Positions 8,387 through 16,612 are shown, numbered from the stretch's first letter. The stretch is 34,738 bases of DNA from an uncultured Eubacteriales bacterium (GCA_949292795.1 CASFBR010000068.1:1-34738); one strand, 5' to 3'. The notes: generated from the letters alone by a model not told the origin. Made by a program: numbers and translations.

Positions 8387-10153
8387 TCACCCTCTGAATT
8401 TATTAATATAGTAATCCGACAGGCCATCGCCGCCCTCATCCGTACGATTGACCTTTTTGACAATACCTTCCAGTGTTGTCGTATCAAAAAAACGGTAAGC
8501 CTCCCTGATGCCGCCGTAAAATGCCAGATGGCCGCAGTCATCAACATTGCTCTTAGCCAGAACGATCACCTTATTAAATAAGTCGGCCGCCCGGTCCGGG
8601 CCATGGGTAATGACCATGACGATTTTTCCCATATCGGCAATGGAACGCAGATTTTCCATCAGGCTCCGCGCCATAATGCCGTCCAGCCCTGAGTCCGGCT
8701 CATCCAGGAAAAACAGGCTCGGATTGCCCGCCAGCTCCGTGGCAATACTCAGTCGCTTGCGCTGGCCGCCGGAAAGCTTGACCACAAGCGAATCCTTCTC
8801 CCGCTCCAGCCCCAAAAGCTGCATGATTTCCTCAACCCGGTTCCGGTAATCGTTCAGTGATGAGGACGCCGGCATTTTCATCTGAGCGGCATTAAACAAT
8901 GTATCATAAACCGTATCGGTCTGCCGCAGAAGATCCTGCTGCGGCACAAAGCCGATCTCATATTTCATCTGCTCATACTGTTCATAAATATCCGTGTCAT
9001 CGTAGGTGATCTTTCCAGTCGCCTTCTCATAGCCCATCACCGCATTCATAAACGTTGTCTTTCCGGCGCCGGACCCTCCGAGGATCAGAACCATATCCTT
9101 GCTCTGGACATCCAGAGAAATATCTTTAAGCAATGTTTTTTTCTTAAAACGCGACCATACATTACGTTCTTCGATGTTGATCACAAGATGGCTGTCCGCA
9201 GCAGATGTGCCGGATGTTTGCTTCCCTGCGCGACCGCCGTCCCGCGGATTTGATCCGGGCGTCGCTCCTGCGCGCCCGCCGCCCCATGAATCTGACTCAG
9301 GTGCCGCTCCCGCGCGCCCGCCGCCCCACGGATTTTGCTCTGGCGACGCTCCCGCGCGCCCGCTGCCCCAGCCGTCGCTTTCGTGGGAAGCGGGCCTAAA
9401 GCTATCCTCACCTGAAAAAACACGGTCGTCTGCCGACATTCCTTCCATACGGATTGTCTGTCCGGGACTGCGGCCAATAATCAGCTTCTCACCTGTATAG
9501 ACAAAGATTGTATGGGTAATAGCAACCACGTCCATTGGTTTTAAATATGCCGGGGACATCAGCCGCTGATGATTGACGAAAACGCCGTTGGTGCTTTGAT
9601 GATCGATAATACTCCACCCCTTCTGGGCGAGGAAAAATGATGCGTGAAGTGCCGATACTGATGGATCGGCCAGCTTAAAATCACCCTGCTCACGCCCTAC
9701 TGTGATTTCCGCATAGGAGCGGTGCAGCTTAAGCGCTCTCCAATCAAGTCCCTTCTTCGGATAGTTCCCGGCCAGCACAAACGCCAGCTCCGCCGGCGCC
9801 CACTCCGGCCGGCGGGCTTTAAAGGAAAGTACATCACCGTCAGACAGCAGATAGGGCCGTTTCGGTTCGCACAGCTTCCCGTTCAGCCATGAGCCGTTGG
9901 TACTGCCATTATCATAATAATAGCACTGGCTCCCGTTCACATAGAAATAGCCGTGCTTTCGGGAAATAATCGCGTTGCTTACGGAAATATCCGTCTTTCC
10001 TTCCGAGGAGAGCCGGCCGAAGCTTTGCTGGCCGGCAAGAAGGATGTCGCTGATATGCCCGCTGCTGTTAAAGCACAGCAGCGCCGGACGAAGCAGCGGT
10101 TCTCCGGAATATACTACGGTTTTATTGTACGGATGATTGTTCGTTTCCATCAT
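8387..10153 (-). CDS. Double-FHA ABC transporter ATPase
   Basis: A 588-residue fusion. FHA domain 1 spans about residues 25-115 (FGR at 45-47, SRKH at 64-67, NGSTNGSWLNG near 82-92). FHA domain 2 spans about 140-222 (VGRE at 152-155, ALHASF, STNGVFVN). A repetitive Gly/Arg/Ala/Pro-rich linker covers 255-312. The ABC ATPase follows: Walker A GGSGAGKTT at 359-367, signature LSGGQRKR at 460-467, Walker B LFFLDEP near 480-486, then an H-loop THGPD. FHA domains bind phosphothreonine, so this ATPase should dock on, or be controlled by, the kinase encoded just upstream. Start 10153 (MMETN) follows GGAGGTG by eight bases; it overlaps the kinase gene by 32 bp. Architecture recalls mycobacterial Rv1747, except that the permease is a separate protein here. 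Confidence 0.92.
   Translation of the reverse strand: MMETNNHPYNKTVVYSGEPLLRPALLCFNSSGHISDILLAGQQSFGRLSSEGKTDISVSNAIISRKHGYFYVNGSQCYYYDNGSTNGSWLNGKLCEPKRPYLLSDGDVLSFKARRPEWAPAELAFVLAGNYPKKGLDWRALKLHRSYAEITVGREQGDFKLADPSVSALHASFFLAQKGWSIIDHQSTNGVFVNHQRLMSPAYLKPMDVVAITHTIFVYTGEKLIIGRSPGQTIRMEGMSADDRVFSGEDSFRPASHESDGWGSGRAGASPEQNPWGGGRAGAAPESDSWGGGRAGATPGSNPRDGGRAGKQTSGTSAADSHLVINIEERNVWSRFKKKTLLKDISLDVQSKDMVLILGGSGAGKTTFMNAVMGYEKATGKITYDDTDIYEQYEQMKYEIGFVPQQDLLRQTDTVYDTLFNAAQMKMPASSSLNDYRNRVEEIMQLLGLEREKDSLVVKLSGGQRKRLSIATELAGNPSLFFLDEPDSGLDGIMARSLMENLRSIADMGKIVMVITHGPDRAADLFNKVIVLAKSNVDDCGHLAFYGGIREAYRFFDTTTLEGIVKKVNRTDEGGDGLSDYYINKFRG
9225..9392 (-). repeat. Four 42-bp in-frame repeats in the FHA-ABC linker
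   Basis: Units at 9225-9266, 9267-9308, 9309-9350 and 9351-9392 encode a 14-residue motif around WGGGRAGAxPE, forming the linker between FHA domain 2 and the ATPase. Confidence 0.88.
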
Positions 10154-13100
10154 CCGGCTCACCTCCCAGCGATGCTCTGATTTCGTCGCGCAGAGAATCC
10201 ATTGTGGCATCTGCCATCTCTCGGGTAACAAATTCCGGCCCTGAAGAAACCGTTCCGCGCAGCTCCTTTGCCTGGCGCTGGATTGCAGCCTGTTCTTCAA
10301 CCGGTGTATCAACAATATAAAAGTTTGAACCAAAGCCCGCCTCCAGAAGCGGCGTGACATCGGCCTGTGCATTATAGCTGATATAAATCATATCCCAATA
10401 ATAATTAATCTCACTCCATGTGCTTATCGGTGAGTAATCGCTGATGGGATTCCCGTAAATAGCCAGCTTATAATTTAACGTTGACGGAAGGCTTGAAAGA
10501 CTTGTAATCTGGTTATTTTCAAGCAGCAGCGCCGTCTGGGCATACAGCCCGCTCTTTTCCCCGGCAAGGCCGGAAAGAACCGATATATCGGAAATCTGAT
10601 TGTTTCCAAGATCAATATACTGCAATTCTGCCATCGACGTACTAAGCGCTGAAATATCGCTGATCTGGTTATTGTTGGCCATAATACCTTTAAGTTCCGG
10701 TTTATTTTCAAGCCCGTCAAGGCTTGTAAGCTGATTATTGGCCACAAGGACGGCCCGAAGCTTCGATGACTGGGCAAGACCGGAAATGTCTGCGATCTGG
10801 TTATCGGAAAGATTGACATAGCGCAGCTCCGGAAAGCCATTTGAAAACATGCTGACATCGCTGATCTGATTATTCTGAAGATCCAGCGTCAGCAGAGATG
10901 TGGCGCTTATAAGGCTGCTCACATCGGTCAGCGCATTGTTGGCACCCCAGAAGCCTACAAGATTGATCATCCCTTTGCACGCATCCAGATTTTGAATCTG
11001 GTTGTTGCGGATATTCAGATTGGCAAGCTTGATCATCGCTGTCAGAGGGGTCAGATCGGTAATCTGATTATTATCCACATAAAGGTCGAACATCTCCATC
11101 ATTCCTGCCAGAGGGCTTAAATCCGTAATCTGATTGCCGGACAGATAGAGATTGGTCATCTGTGTCATTCCCGCCAGAGGGGTCAGATCAGAGATGGCAT
11201 TATCCTTCAGGTACAGGGTTCTAAGACCGGTCATACCTGCCAAGGGCGTCAGATCGGTAATCCCGCAGCCATTTAAGTCCAGACTGCTCATATTTACATT
11301 GGCAGCCAGCACGGTCAGATTGGAAATTCCGGTATTGGCAGCCGAAAGCTCCTCTAAAGCCGTGCAGCCGGCAAGCGCCGAATAATCCTTATCCCCAAGG
11401 GGAATATCATAAATGAACAGGCGGTTAAGCCCCGGCATTGCCGCTAAAAAATTAAGGTTTTCCACACCCTTTGAGCCTGGAATATAAAGTGTCGTCAGAC
11501 TTGGGAAGTTGGCAAGAAAATCCGTGCCTGTGGAAAATGTCACCTGATCTCCAAGGGAAAGATTGGTGACCGTGGGAAAGGGCACTGAAAAAAGTGCCGC
11601 CCCGTCCATCGTTCCTCCTGATTCCACATATACCGACAAGGCTTCCAGTGCAGGCATGGAGGCCAGCGCATTCAGCGATGTAAAGCCGCTGCAATTATCC
11701 AGACTGATCTTGTAAACATTCGTGTTTTTTGCCAGCTCGGCCAGAAGCTCATCGGTAATGACGCAATCGGAAAAGCTTACGATCTCCGTATATTCATCGT
11801 GATTGATCGTATCGATCATCTTATCGGTAACAGTCAGCTCCTTTAAGTAGGAATTGCTGCTGTCAGCCTCCCGGTAGGGGTTGCTTCCCACACCGCCGGA
11901 TAAAAGCAGAACAAGACATAACGCCACGATGATCACTCCGGCGCCCGCAAGGGAAAGCCATAATACCTTTTTATTTTTCTTCCCTCCGGATGCTTTCCCA
12001 CGGCTTTTGCCGCCTGCTGCGGGCTGCGTGCCGGACGTTGCCGCTCTCTGCTCACCTGCTGCGGGCTGCGCTCCGGCCATTGTTACGGTCCGGCCGTCTT
12101 TCTCCGGCTGCGCTCCGGGCATTGCTGCACCCCGGCCGTCTCCTGTGTGCTGCGCTCCGGCCATTGTTACGGTCCGGCCGCCTTTCTCCGGCTGCGCTCC
12201 GGGCGTTGCTGCTCCCTGGCCGCCTCCTATGTGCTGCATTCCGGACATCGCTGCCCCCCGGCCGCCTCCTGCACTTTGACTGCCAGCCGCAGCGCCTGCA
12301 CAGGCTCCCGCCGGCCCCGTCAGTCCCTGGATCAGTTCTTCCATGGAACGGATGCGCGCTTCTTTATGTACCGCAAGGCCGTGAAATAAAACCTGCTGAG
12401 CATACTCGGGAACATCCGCGCCAAAATGAGACGGCGGCGGCAGCTGATCCTCAAACATCCGCGACAGGCTGTCCTGCGGCGTTTCTCCCGTAATACACTT
12501 ATAAAAGGTTGCGCAGGCCGCATAAACATCCGTCCACGGCCCGATACCGCCTTTGCCCTGATACTGCTCCGGCGGCGCATAGCCGGGCTTGAGCATCACG
12601 GTCATTGTTTTTAACAGCTCACCGCTCACATCCGCGGCAGCGCCGAAATCAAGCAGCTTAATGCTGCCGTCCTTAAGCATCATAATATTATCCGGGCTCA
12701 CATCTCTGTGGACATATCCGGCTTTATGGATTTTCCCAAGTACTTCAAGCACCGGCAGCATAAATGTCAGCGCCTGATCCCATGAAATCGGGCCAAACCG
12801 GGTAATATACTCCTTCAGCGTCATCCCTTCAAGATACTCCATGACAATGAACGCTGTTCCATTGGCCTCAAAAAAATCCCGGACATTCACAATGCCGGAC
12901 TGTCCGGCAAAACGGGCCATCGCACGGGCTTCTCTTAAAAAGCGCTCTTTTCCGCCCGCAGCGCCTTCCGTATACTCCTTAACCGCAACCTTCATATCCA
13001 GATTCAGGTCGCGTCCAATATAGGTCATGCCGAAGCCGCCGGCGCCCAGCGGATAGCCAATAAGATACCTGCCGTTTAATATTGTTCCCGGCGGTGTCGC

Positions 13101-13196
13101 CCCGGGAATCGGCGGTTCGCCCTTCCTGGAACGGTCGCACCCGCACGGGCCGTTTCCGGAAAGCTCATCCATGCAATAATAACAATAATTTTCCAT
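10122..13196 (-). CDS. Transmembrane Ser/Thr protein kinase with leucine-rich-repeat ectodomain
   Basis: A 1024-residue receptor-like kinase. Residues 1-25 hold a small zinc-ribbon-like CYYC...CGC group. The Hanks-type kinase domain (about 43-292) is complete: glycine loop GAGGFG (51-56), VAVKEY lysine 73, HRDVSPDN (163-170), DFG (183-185), and a PGYAPPEQY P+1 segment. Residues 305-405 are a Gly/Ala/Gln repeat linker, followed by Lys-rich stop sequence and one membrane helix (411-433). The rest lies outside the cell: more than a dozen 21-23-residue leucine-rich repeats of the internalin/SDS22 type (pattern LxLxxNxIxDLTPLAGM), then a charged tail. It is first in the operon with the FHA-ABC ATPase and permease, so it likely senses an external ligand and phosphorylates threonines read by the FHA domains. 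That coupling is inferred. The ribosome site before ATG 13196 is weak (AGCGGGAA). Confidence 0.93.
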   Translation of the reverse strand: MENYCYYCMDELSGNGPCGCDRSRKGEPPIPGATPPGTILNGRYLIGYPLGAGGFGMTYIGRDLNLDMKVAVKEYTEGAAGGKERFLREARAMARFAGQSGIVNVRDFFEANGTAFIVMEYLEGMTLKEYITRFGPISWDQALTFMLPVLEVLGKIHKAGYVHRDVSPDNIMMLKDGSIKLLDFGAAADVSGELLKTMTVMLKPGYAPPEQYQGKGGIGPWTDVYAACATFYKCITGETPQDSLSRMFEDQLPPPSHFGADVPEYAQQVLFHGLAVHKEARIRSMEELIQGLTGPAGACAGAAAGSQSAGGGRGAAMSGMQHIGGGQGAATPGAQPEKGGRTVTMAGAQHTGDGRGAAMPGAQPEKDGRTVTMAGAQPAAGEQRAATSGTQPAAGGKSRGKASGGKKNKKVLWLSLAGAGVIIVALCLVLLLSGGVGSNPYREADSSNSYLKELTVTDKMIDTINHDEYTEIVSFSDCVITDELLAELAKNTNVYKISLDNCSGFTSLNALASMPALEALSVYVESGGTMDGAALFSVPFPTVTNLSLGDQVTFSTGTDFLANFPSLTTLYIPGSKGVENLNFLAAMPGLNRLFIYDIPLGDKDYSALAGCTALEELSAANTGISNLTVLAANVNMSSLDLNGCGITDLTPLAGMTGLRTLYLKDNAISDLTPLAGMTQMTNLYLSGNQITDLSPLAGMMEMFDLYVDNNQITDLTPLTAMIKLANLNIRNNQIQNLDACKGMINLVGFWGANNALTDVSSLISATSLLTLDLQNNQISDVSMFSNGFPELRYVNLSDNQIADISGLAQSSKLRAVLVANNQLTSLDGLENKPELKGIMANNNQISDISALSTSMAELQYIDLGNNQISDISVLSGLAGEKSGLYAQTALLLENNQITSLSSLPSTLNYKLAIYGNPISDYSPISTWSEINYYWDMIYISYNAQADVTPLLEAGFGSNFYIVDTPVEEQAAIQRQAKELRGTVSSGPEFVTREMADATMDSLRDEIRASLGGEPDDGNEQSSVQ
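12022..12273 (-). repeat. Six 42-bp in-frame repeats in the kinase juxtamembrane linker
   Basis: Six units of 42 bp (12022-12063 through 12232-12273) encode GAQxxxxGRxxxMxG-type 14-mers. Two variants alternate, giving an 84-bp higher-order period in 12064-12231, a sign of recent duplication. Confidence 0.88.
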
Positions 13197-13226
13197 AGTT
13201 CCCGCTCTTACTTTCTGTTTTAATAT

Positions 13227-13398
13227 GATGCCGGGGCCTTTGACCCGGGCATCTTAATATCGCGATACGCCCGAAGGACGATCGCCGTGCTTGCACGGGC
13301 GGGCATCCGACGGGCAACGGTCATCGAGTGGCAATGCCGCGAGATGAGCGAGGCATCGCGATGATCGGGTAGGGGAAGGAATCTTCCCCTATCCGATC
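13227..13398 (-). other. Highly structured leader/intergenic region upstream of the kinase operon
   Basis: Four successive hairpins can form. From the upstream side of the operon: 13363-13378 with 13383-13398 (16 bp, one mismatch); GCAATGCC/GGCATCGC around 13331-13358 with a wobble; a GCCCG-bounded stem with inner CCGTGC/GCACGG near 13271-13318; and 13227-13236 with 13244-13253. GC content is above the flanks. No convincing protein is encoded. It could be a structured 5' leader or a dispersed repeat. Confidence 0.6.
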
Positions 13399-13422
13399 GG
13401 CATAACTGCCGCATCATTTATC

Positions 13423-13449
13423 ATTATAGCATAAAAAAAACCACATCAA
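13423..13449 (-). promoter_or_regulatory. Candidate promoter of the kinase operon, overlapping the xerD terminator
   Basis: TATAAT on the minus strand (13423-13428) with TTGATG (13444-13449) only 15 bp upstream. The -35 lies in an arm of the xerD terminator hairpin. The spacing is short, so support is modest. It would give a 5' leader of roughly 220 nt. Confidence 0.4.
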
Positions 13450-13476
13450 AAGATGCTTTTATCACTTTTGATGTGG
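13433..13476 (-). terminator. Intrinsic terminator of xerD
   Basis: A perfect 12-bp stem (13441-13452 with 13465-13476) starts 11 bases after the xerD stop and is followed on the minus strand by eight T residues (complement of 13433-13440). Confidence 0.92.
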
Positions 13477-13486
13477 CTGCTTTCTC

Positions 13487-14371
13487 TTATGCTCTTGGAT
13501 GCGCTTTGGCATAAACTTCTCTGATCCGGTTATTGGTGATCCTGGCATAAATCTGTGTTGTGGAAACATCGGAATGGCCAAGCATCTCCTGAACCGAATG
13601 CAGGTCCGCGCCGTTTTCCACAAGGTGCGCGGCAAACGAATGTCTGAGCGTATGCGGTGTAATATCCTCCTCAATCCCCGCGCGCTTGGCATACTGCTTA
13701 AGCACCTTCCAAAAGCCCTGACGGCTCATGGGCTGACCGCTGCAATTTGTAAATAAAACAGTCTCGTCATCCGATGCGATCATGCCGGTCCGTGCATTGC
13801 TCAGATAATTTTTCAGCGCCTGCTTCGCGACACTTCCAAAAGGGATCACCCGCTCGCGGCTGCCTTCCTGAACACGGATGTAACCGGATGTCATATTCAG
13901 ATCATCCAGTGTCAGTGAAATCAGTTCGCTGACCCGTATTCCGGTCGCATAAAGCAGCTCCAGCATCGCTTTGTCACGAATCTCTTTATTGCTGTTTCCG
14001 GAAGGCTGTGAAAGAAGCAGCGTAACCTCCTCCACTGTCAAAATTCCCGGTATCTTTTTCTCAACCTTCGGCGCTTTTAAACGCTCTGCCGGGTCATGTT
14101 CAAGGATGCCCTGCTTAAACAGGTAATTAAAAAACGCCTTAAGCGTCGCAATGTTCCGGGAGACCGTCGATGGTGCGAAATTTTCTCTTTCCATATAAAG
14201 GATATAAGAATTGAGGCTTGTATTATTCACTTTTTTAATGTCCGTGATTCCCGCATCCCCGAGATACGCAAAAAACTTACGCAAATCTCTCTGATAGGAC
14301 AATATCGTATTCTTTGAGGATTTTTTTATCTCAGTCAGATATTTCACAAATCCTTCTATGTAAGATTCCAT
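13487..14371 (-). CDS. xerD: Tyrosine recombinase XerD-like
   Basis: Site-specific recombinase of 294 residues, the expected XerC/D size, normally acting at dif to resolve chromosome dimers. An N-terminal SAM-like core-binding domain (about 1-95) precedes the catalytic domain. Catalytic residues seen are R146 (ATGIRVSEL), H240 and R243 (TPHTLRHSFA), H266 (MLGHSD) and the nucleophile Y275 (TQIYARI). The beta-hairpin lysine, usually in GKGxKER, is missing: the segment reads RVQEGSRERVIPFG and is one residue shorter. ATG 14371 follows AGGGAG; an upstream in-frame ATG lacks such a site. Adjacent spoIIM-like gene matches the Bacillus arrangement in which spoIIM and xerD are close, supporting XerD over an integrase of a mobile element. 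Confidence 0.9.
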   Translation of the reverse strand: MESYIEGFVKYLTEIKKSSKNTILSYQRDLRKFFAYLGDAGITDIKKVNNTSLNSYILYMERENFAPSTVSRNIATLKAFFNYLFKQGILEHDPAERLKAPKVEKKIPGILTVEEVTLLLSQPSGNSNKEIRDKAMLELLYATGIRVSELISLTLDDLNMTSGYIRVQEGSRERVIPFGSVAKQALKNYLSNARTGMIASDDETVLFTNCSGQPMSRQGFWKVLKQYAKRAGIEEDITPHTLRHSFAAHLVENGADLHSVQEMLGHSDVSTTQIYARITNNRIREVYAKAHPRA

Positions 14372-14439
14372 TGCGCACTCCCTCATTTGTAAAGTTATCC
14401 TGTATCGCAAGCGTCGGTGTACACTGGCGCTACAATCCT

Positions 14440-14468
14440 ATTATAGTCAATTTTTTATACAAAATCAA
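14440..14468 (-). promoter_or_regulatory. Sigma-A promoter of xerD
   Basis: Minus-strand TTGATT (14463-14468), 17-bp spacer, TATAAT (14440-14445). A near-palindrome centred on GTGTACAC (14411-14430) lies just after the expected start and may be an operator. Confidence 0.7.
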
Positions 14469-14470
14469 AC

Positions 14471-14508
14471 AAAAAAAATCCGCCAAAACGCTGTAAATAC
14501 AGGGTTTT
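14471..14508 (-). terminator. Probable terminator of the spoIIM-like gene
   Basis: Minus-strand hairpin AAAAC-C-CTGTA / TACAG-C-GTTTT (14485-14508), then GGCGGA and eight T residues (complement of 14471-14478). The gap between stem and T-run makes it imperfect. Confidence 0.45.
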
Positions 14509-14552
14509 TCACAAAATCCACAAGATACTGTTACGTTGACGAATTATGTCTA

Positions 14553-15587
14553 CTATATATTGGAAAAAAATTTTATCCAGATCGGATTTACATAACACTC
14601 CAGCACACAGCCTGCCGCTATCAGCAGGGCTGCCAGCAAAAATGCCGCCGCAGTTTCACGCCATACAAGACGCCTGCCCGCCTGACGGGAACCGTTTTTT
14701 GCGCGGTTTTTACGGAAAGCATTGATTTTGTCTGCCTGACGGGCCAGACAGATAAATGCCGGAATATAGAGCATGTAATGCGGCAAAAGCAGCTGCAGGA
14801 GCATCAGCAATCCCGATGGGCCGTAGGACACTGCGGCGGAGGAAATGACCACTCCGAAACAGAAGCCAAAATATGCCGTAGATAGATATAATAGCAGACT
14901 CCGGCGCCAAAGTAAAGTTATTCCTGCAAGAAAAATAAAAATTCCGCCTCTTTTCAGAAGAATACGGATGAAAGTCTCCACATTCCCGTCAAAATCAAGA
15001 ACTTTTCCGGTCAGTTCCTCCATCCAATCCCCACTTAAGTTTGCCCAGGTATCAGCGGCAGTATTCATGAACAGCGTCCCTGCAGTCAGCCCGGCTGCAA
15101 AAATAAGCAGCCACACATACCGCCCATAACCAGCCCGGAGCTTATGGGCCCTTTGGCTCTGTCCGTATGCTCCAAAAGATAACGGAATATCCTGTGCTTC
15201 CTGCACCACAAGCATTTCCGGCTCTGCCGCCTTCCCCTTCTCCCGCAGATGTCCCGGCTGATCTAGTCTCTGTTCCCGCAGCTGTCCTGGCTGATCTAAC
15301 CTCTGCTCCCGCAGCTGCCCTGGCTGAGCCATCCTCTGTTCCCGCAGCTGTCCTGGCTGATCTAGCCTCTGCTCCCGCAACTGCCCCGGCCAAGCCAGCT
15401 CCTGCTCCGGCGACGATCCCATCGGATGCGCCCGCTCCTGTACCGGTTCCTTTGTCCGCCTTAAATCGCCGCCATCCTCTGCTGCACCATTGTTGACTTC
15501 GTAAAACACCGCATCCCCCTGCTCACTTACAATCGACCGGGGCATGGCGGCTATATCTTCATCCGGTATCATACGCATCCCATCCAT
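14553..15587 (-). CDS. SpoIIM-like membrane protein with repetitive N-terminal extension
   Basis: The C-terminal 190 residues carry five hydrophobic segments and resemble the SpoIIM (DUF95) family: YVWLLIFAAGLTAGTLFMN, a central GGIFIFLAGITLLW helix, YFGFCFGVVIS, LLLPHYMLYIPAFICL and a final AFLLAALLIAAGCVLECYV ending in NPIW. SpoIIM acts with SpoIID and SpoIIP in septal peptidoglycan remodelling during engulfment. Location next to xerD fits the Bacillus order. The N-terminal 150 residues are unlike SpoIIM: a hydrophilic extension with five 11-residue repeats (QLREQRLDQPG) that should lie in the mother-cell cytoplasm. Start is uncertain: ATG at 15587, 15578 and 15572 are all in frame near an AGAGG. 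The family call rests on topology, motif feel and context, not on a database search. Confidence 0.65.
   Translation of the reverse strand: MDGMRMIPDEDIAAMPRSIVSEQGDAVFYEVNNGAAEDGGDLRRTKEPVQERAHPMGSSPEQELAWPGQLREQRLDQPGQLREQRMAQPGQLREQRLDQPGQLREQRLDQPGHLREKGKAAEPEMLVVQEAQDIPLSFGAYGQSQRAHKLRAGYGRYVWLLIFAAGLTAGTLFMNTAADTWANLSGDWMEELTGKVLDFDGNVETFIRILLKRGGIFIFLAGITLLWRRSLLLYLSTAYFGFCFGVVISSAAVSYGPSGLLMLLQLLLPHYMLYIPAFICLARQADKINAFRKNRAKNGSRQAGRRLVWRETAAAFLLAALLIAAGCVLECYVNPIWIKFFSNI
15242..15406 (-). repeat. Five 33-bp in-frame repeats in the spoIIM-like gene
   Basis: Units at 15242, 15275, 15308, 15341 and 15374, each 33 bp, encode the Gln/Arg/Leu-rich 11-mers. Two sequence variants alternate. 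Confidence 0.92.
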
Positions 15588-15637
15588 CGCCTCTTTTCAG
15601 ATACAATTCATGCAGCCCGCCTGCATAGCCATAATAC

Positions 15638-15666
15638 ATTATATGTATCGTATCAGAGAAAATAGA
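15638..15666 (-). promoter_or_regulatory. Possible sigma-E-type promoter of the spoIIM-like gene
   Basis: Minus strand TCTATTT (15660-15666), 14-bp spacer, CATATAAT (15638-15645). This resembles the mother-cell SigE consensus (ATA-type -35, CATACAnT-type -10, 14-bp spacing), which would suit a SpoIIM. About 50 bp upstream of the ATG. Confidence 0.4.
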
Positions 15667-15684
15667 CGTGGTTTTCTCATAAGA

Positions 15685-15726
15685 CAAAAGCCTCTCCCGG
15701 CTTATTCGTCCTTAGGAGAGGCTTTG
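15685..15726 (-). terminator. Terminator of yebC
   Basis: An 11-bp stem (15687-15697 with 15715-15725), AAAGCCTCTCC type, about 55 bp after the yebC stop; the stem itself ends in a T-run on the minus strand. It could also work on the plus strand. Confidence 0.7.
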
Positions 15727-15781
15727 TTATGTTTTACCGGGAACAGTCACCGCTTCAAGCTTAAAGGACTGCGGTTATTCA

Positions 15782-16510
15782 TCATTCATCCCAGTTATGA
15801 TAGACGTTCTGTACGTCATCATCCTCATCGAGAAGGTCAAGAATACGGTTCATTTTGCGAATGTCCTCCTCGTCGGATAATGTATTCCATGTCTGAGGGA
15901 TCATCGTCACCTCGGCAGATGCCATAGGAATCCCTGCGGCTTCAAGATTTTCGCGCACCGTTCCAAGATCATCCGGTGCTGTGGTAATCTCATAGCTGTC
16001 CTCTTCCTCGGAAAAATCCTCTGCTCCGGCATCCAGCGCAGTCATCATCAGTTCATCGGCATCGCCTTCATATTCTTCCTTATCAACGATGATCAGACCT
16101 TTGGAATCAAACATGTAAGATACGCAGCCCATAGCGCCTACGGAACCGCCGCCCTTCGTAAAAGCATTGCGGACATTGGCTGCCGTACGGTTCCGGTTAT
16201 CCGTCAGTGTTTCTACGATAATCGCAATACCGCCGGGGCCATAGCCTTCGTATGTAGCGTTCTCGTAATTCACTGAACCAATATCTCCGGCTGCTTTTTT
16301 GATACCGCGCTCAATCGTATCGTTAGGCATATTGTTGGCCTTTGCTTTGGCGATCACATCGCGCAGTTTACTGTTATTATCCGGGTTTGGGCCGCCTTCT
16401 TTAACTGCAACGGCGATTTCCTTTCCGATAATGGTAAAAATCTTACCTTTTGCTGCATCGTTCTTTTCTTTTTTATGTTTTATGTTGGCAAATTTGGAAT
16501 GGCCTGACAT
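15782..16510 (-). CDS. yebC: YebC/PmpR family (TACO1-like) protein
   Basis: A 242-residue protein starting with the family signature [14 protein letters not shown] and containing [19 protein letters not shown] and [16 protein letters not shown]. The family binds nucleic acids; members have been described as transcription regulators and, more recently, as translation factors helping ribosomes through difficult peptides. ATG 16510 follows AGGAG by seven bases; an in-frame ATG nine codons upstream lacks support. It seems to be its own transcription unit, separated from mazF by the 16619-16674 hairpin and ending at the 15685-15726 terminator. Confidence 0.96.
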   Translation of the reverse strand: MSGHSKFANIKHKKEKNDAAKGKIFTIIGKEIAVAVKEGGPNPDNNSKLRDVIAKAKANNMPNDTIERGIKKAAGDIGSVNYENATYEGYGPGGIAIIVETLTDNRNRTAANVRNAFTKGGGSVGAMGCVSYMFDSKGLIIVDKEEYEGDADELMMTALDAGAEDFSEEEDSYEITTAPDDLGTVRENLEAAGIPMASAEVTMIPQTWNTLSDEEDIRKMNRILDLLDEDDDVQNVYHNWDE

Positions 16511-16612
16511 AATAACACTCCTTTCATCGAACTTCAACTCCGTTCACACTAGCTTATATAGTCTACCACCAAATTTTTCTCCGCGCAAGCCCATTTTTCG
16601 CTGCCAGTATTC

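Noticed and set aside
7575-13196. Type VII secretion or phage-defence cluster
   Set aside because: No EssC-type ATPase, WXG100 proteins, nuclease or other effector genes; the three genes suffice for a sensor-transporter module.
13220-13417. 65-codon minus-strand frame upstream of the kinase
   Set aside because: Coincides with strong hairpins, starts next to the predicted transcription start and has no ribosome site or protein-like pattern.
13487-14371. Tyrosine recombinase as integrase of a mobile element
   Set aside because: Size, sequence and spoIIM-like neighbour fit housekeeping XerD; no att sites, phage or transfer genes nearby.
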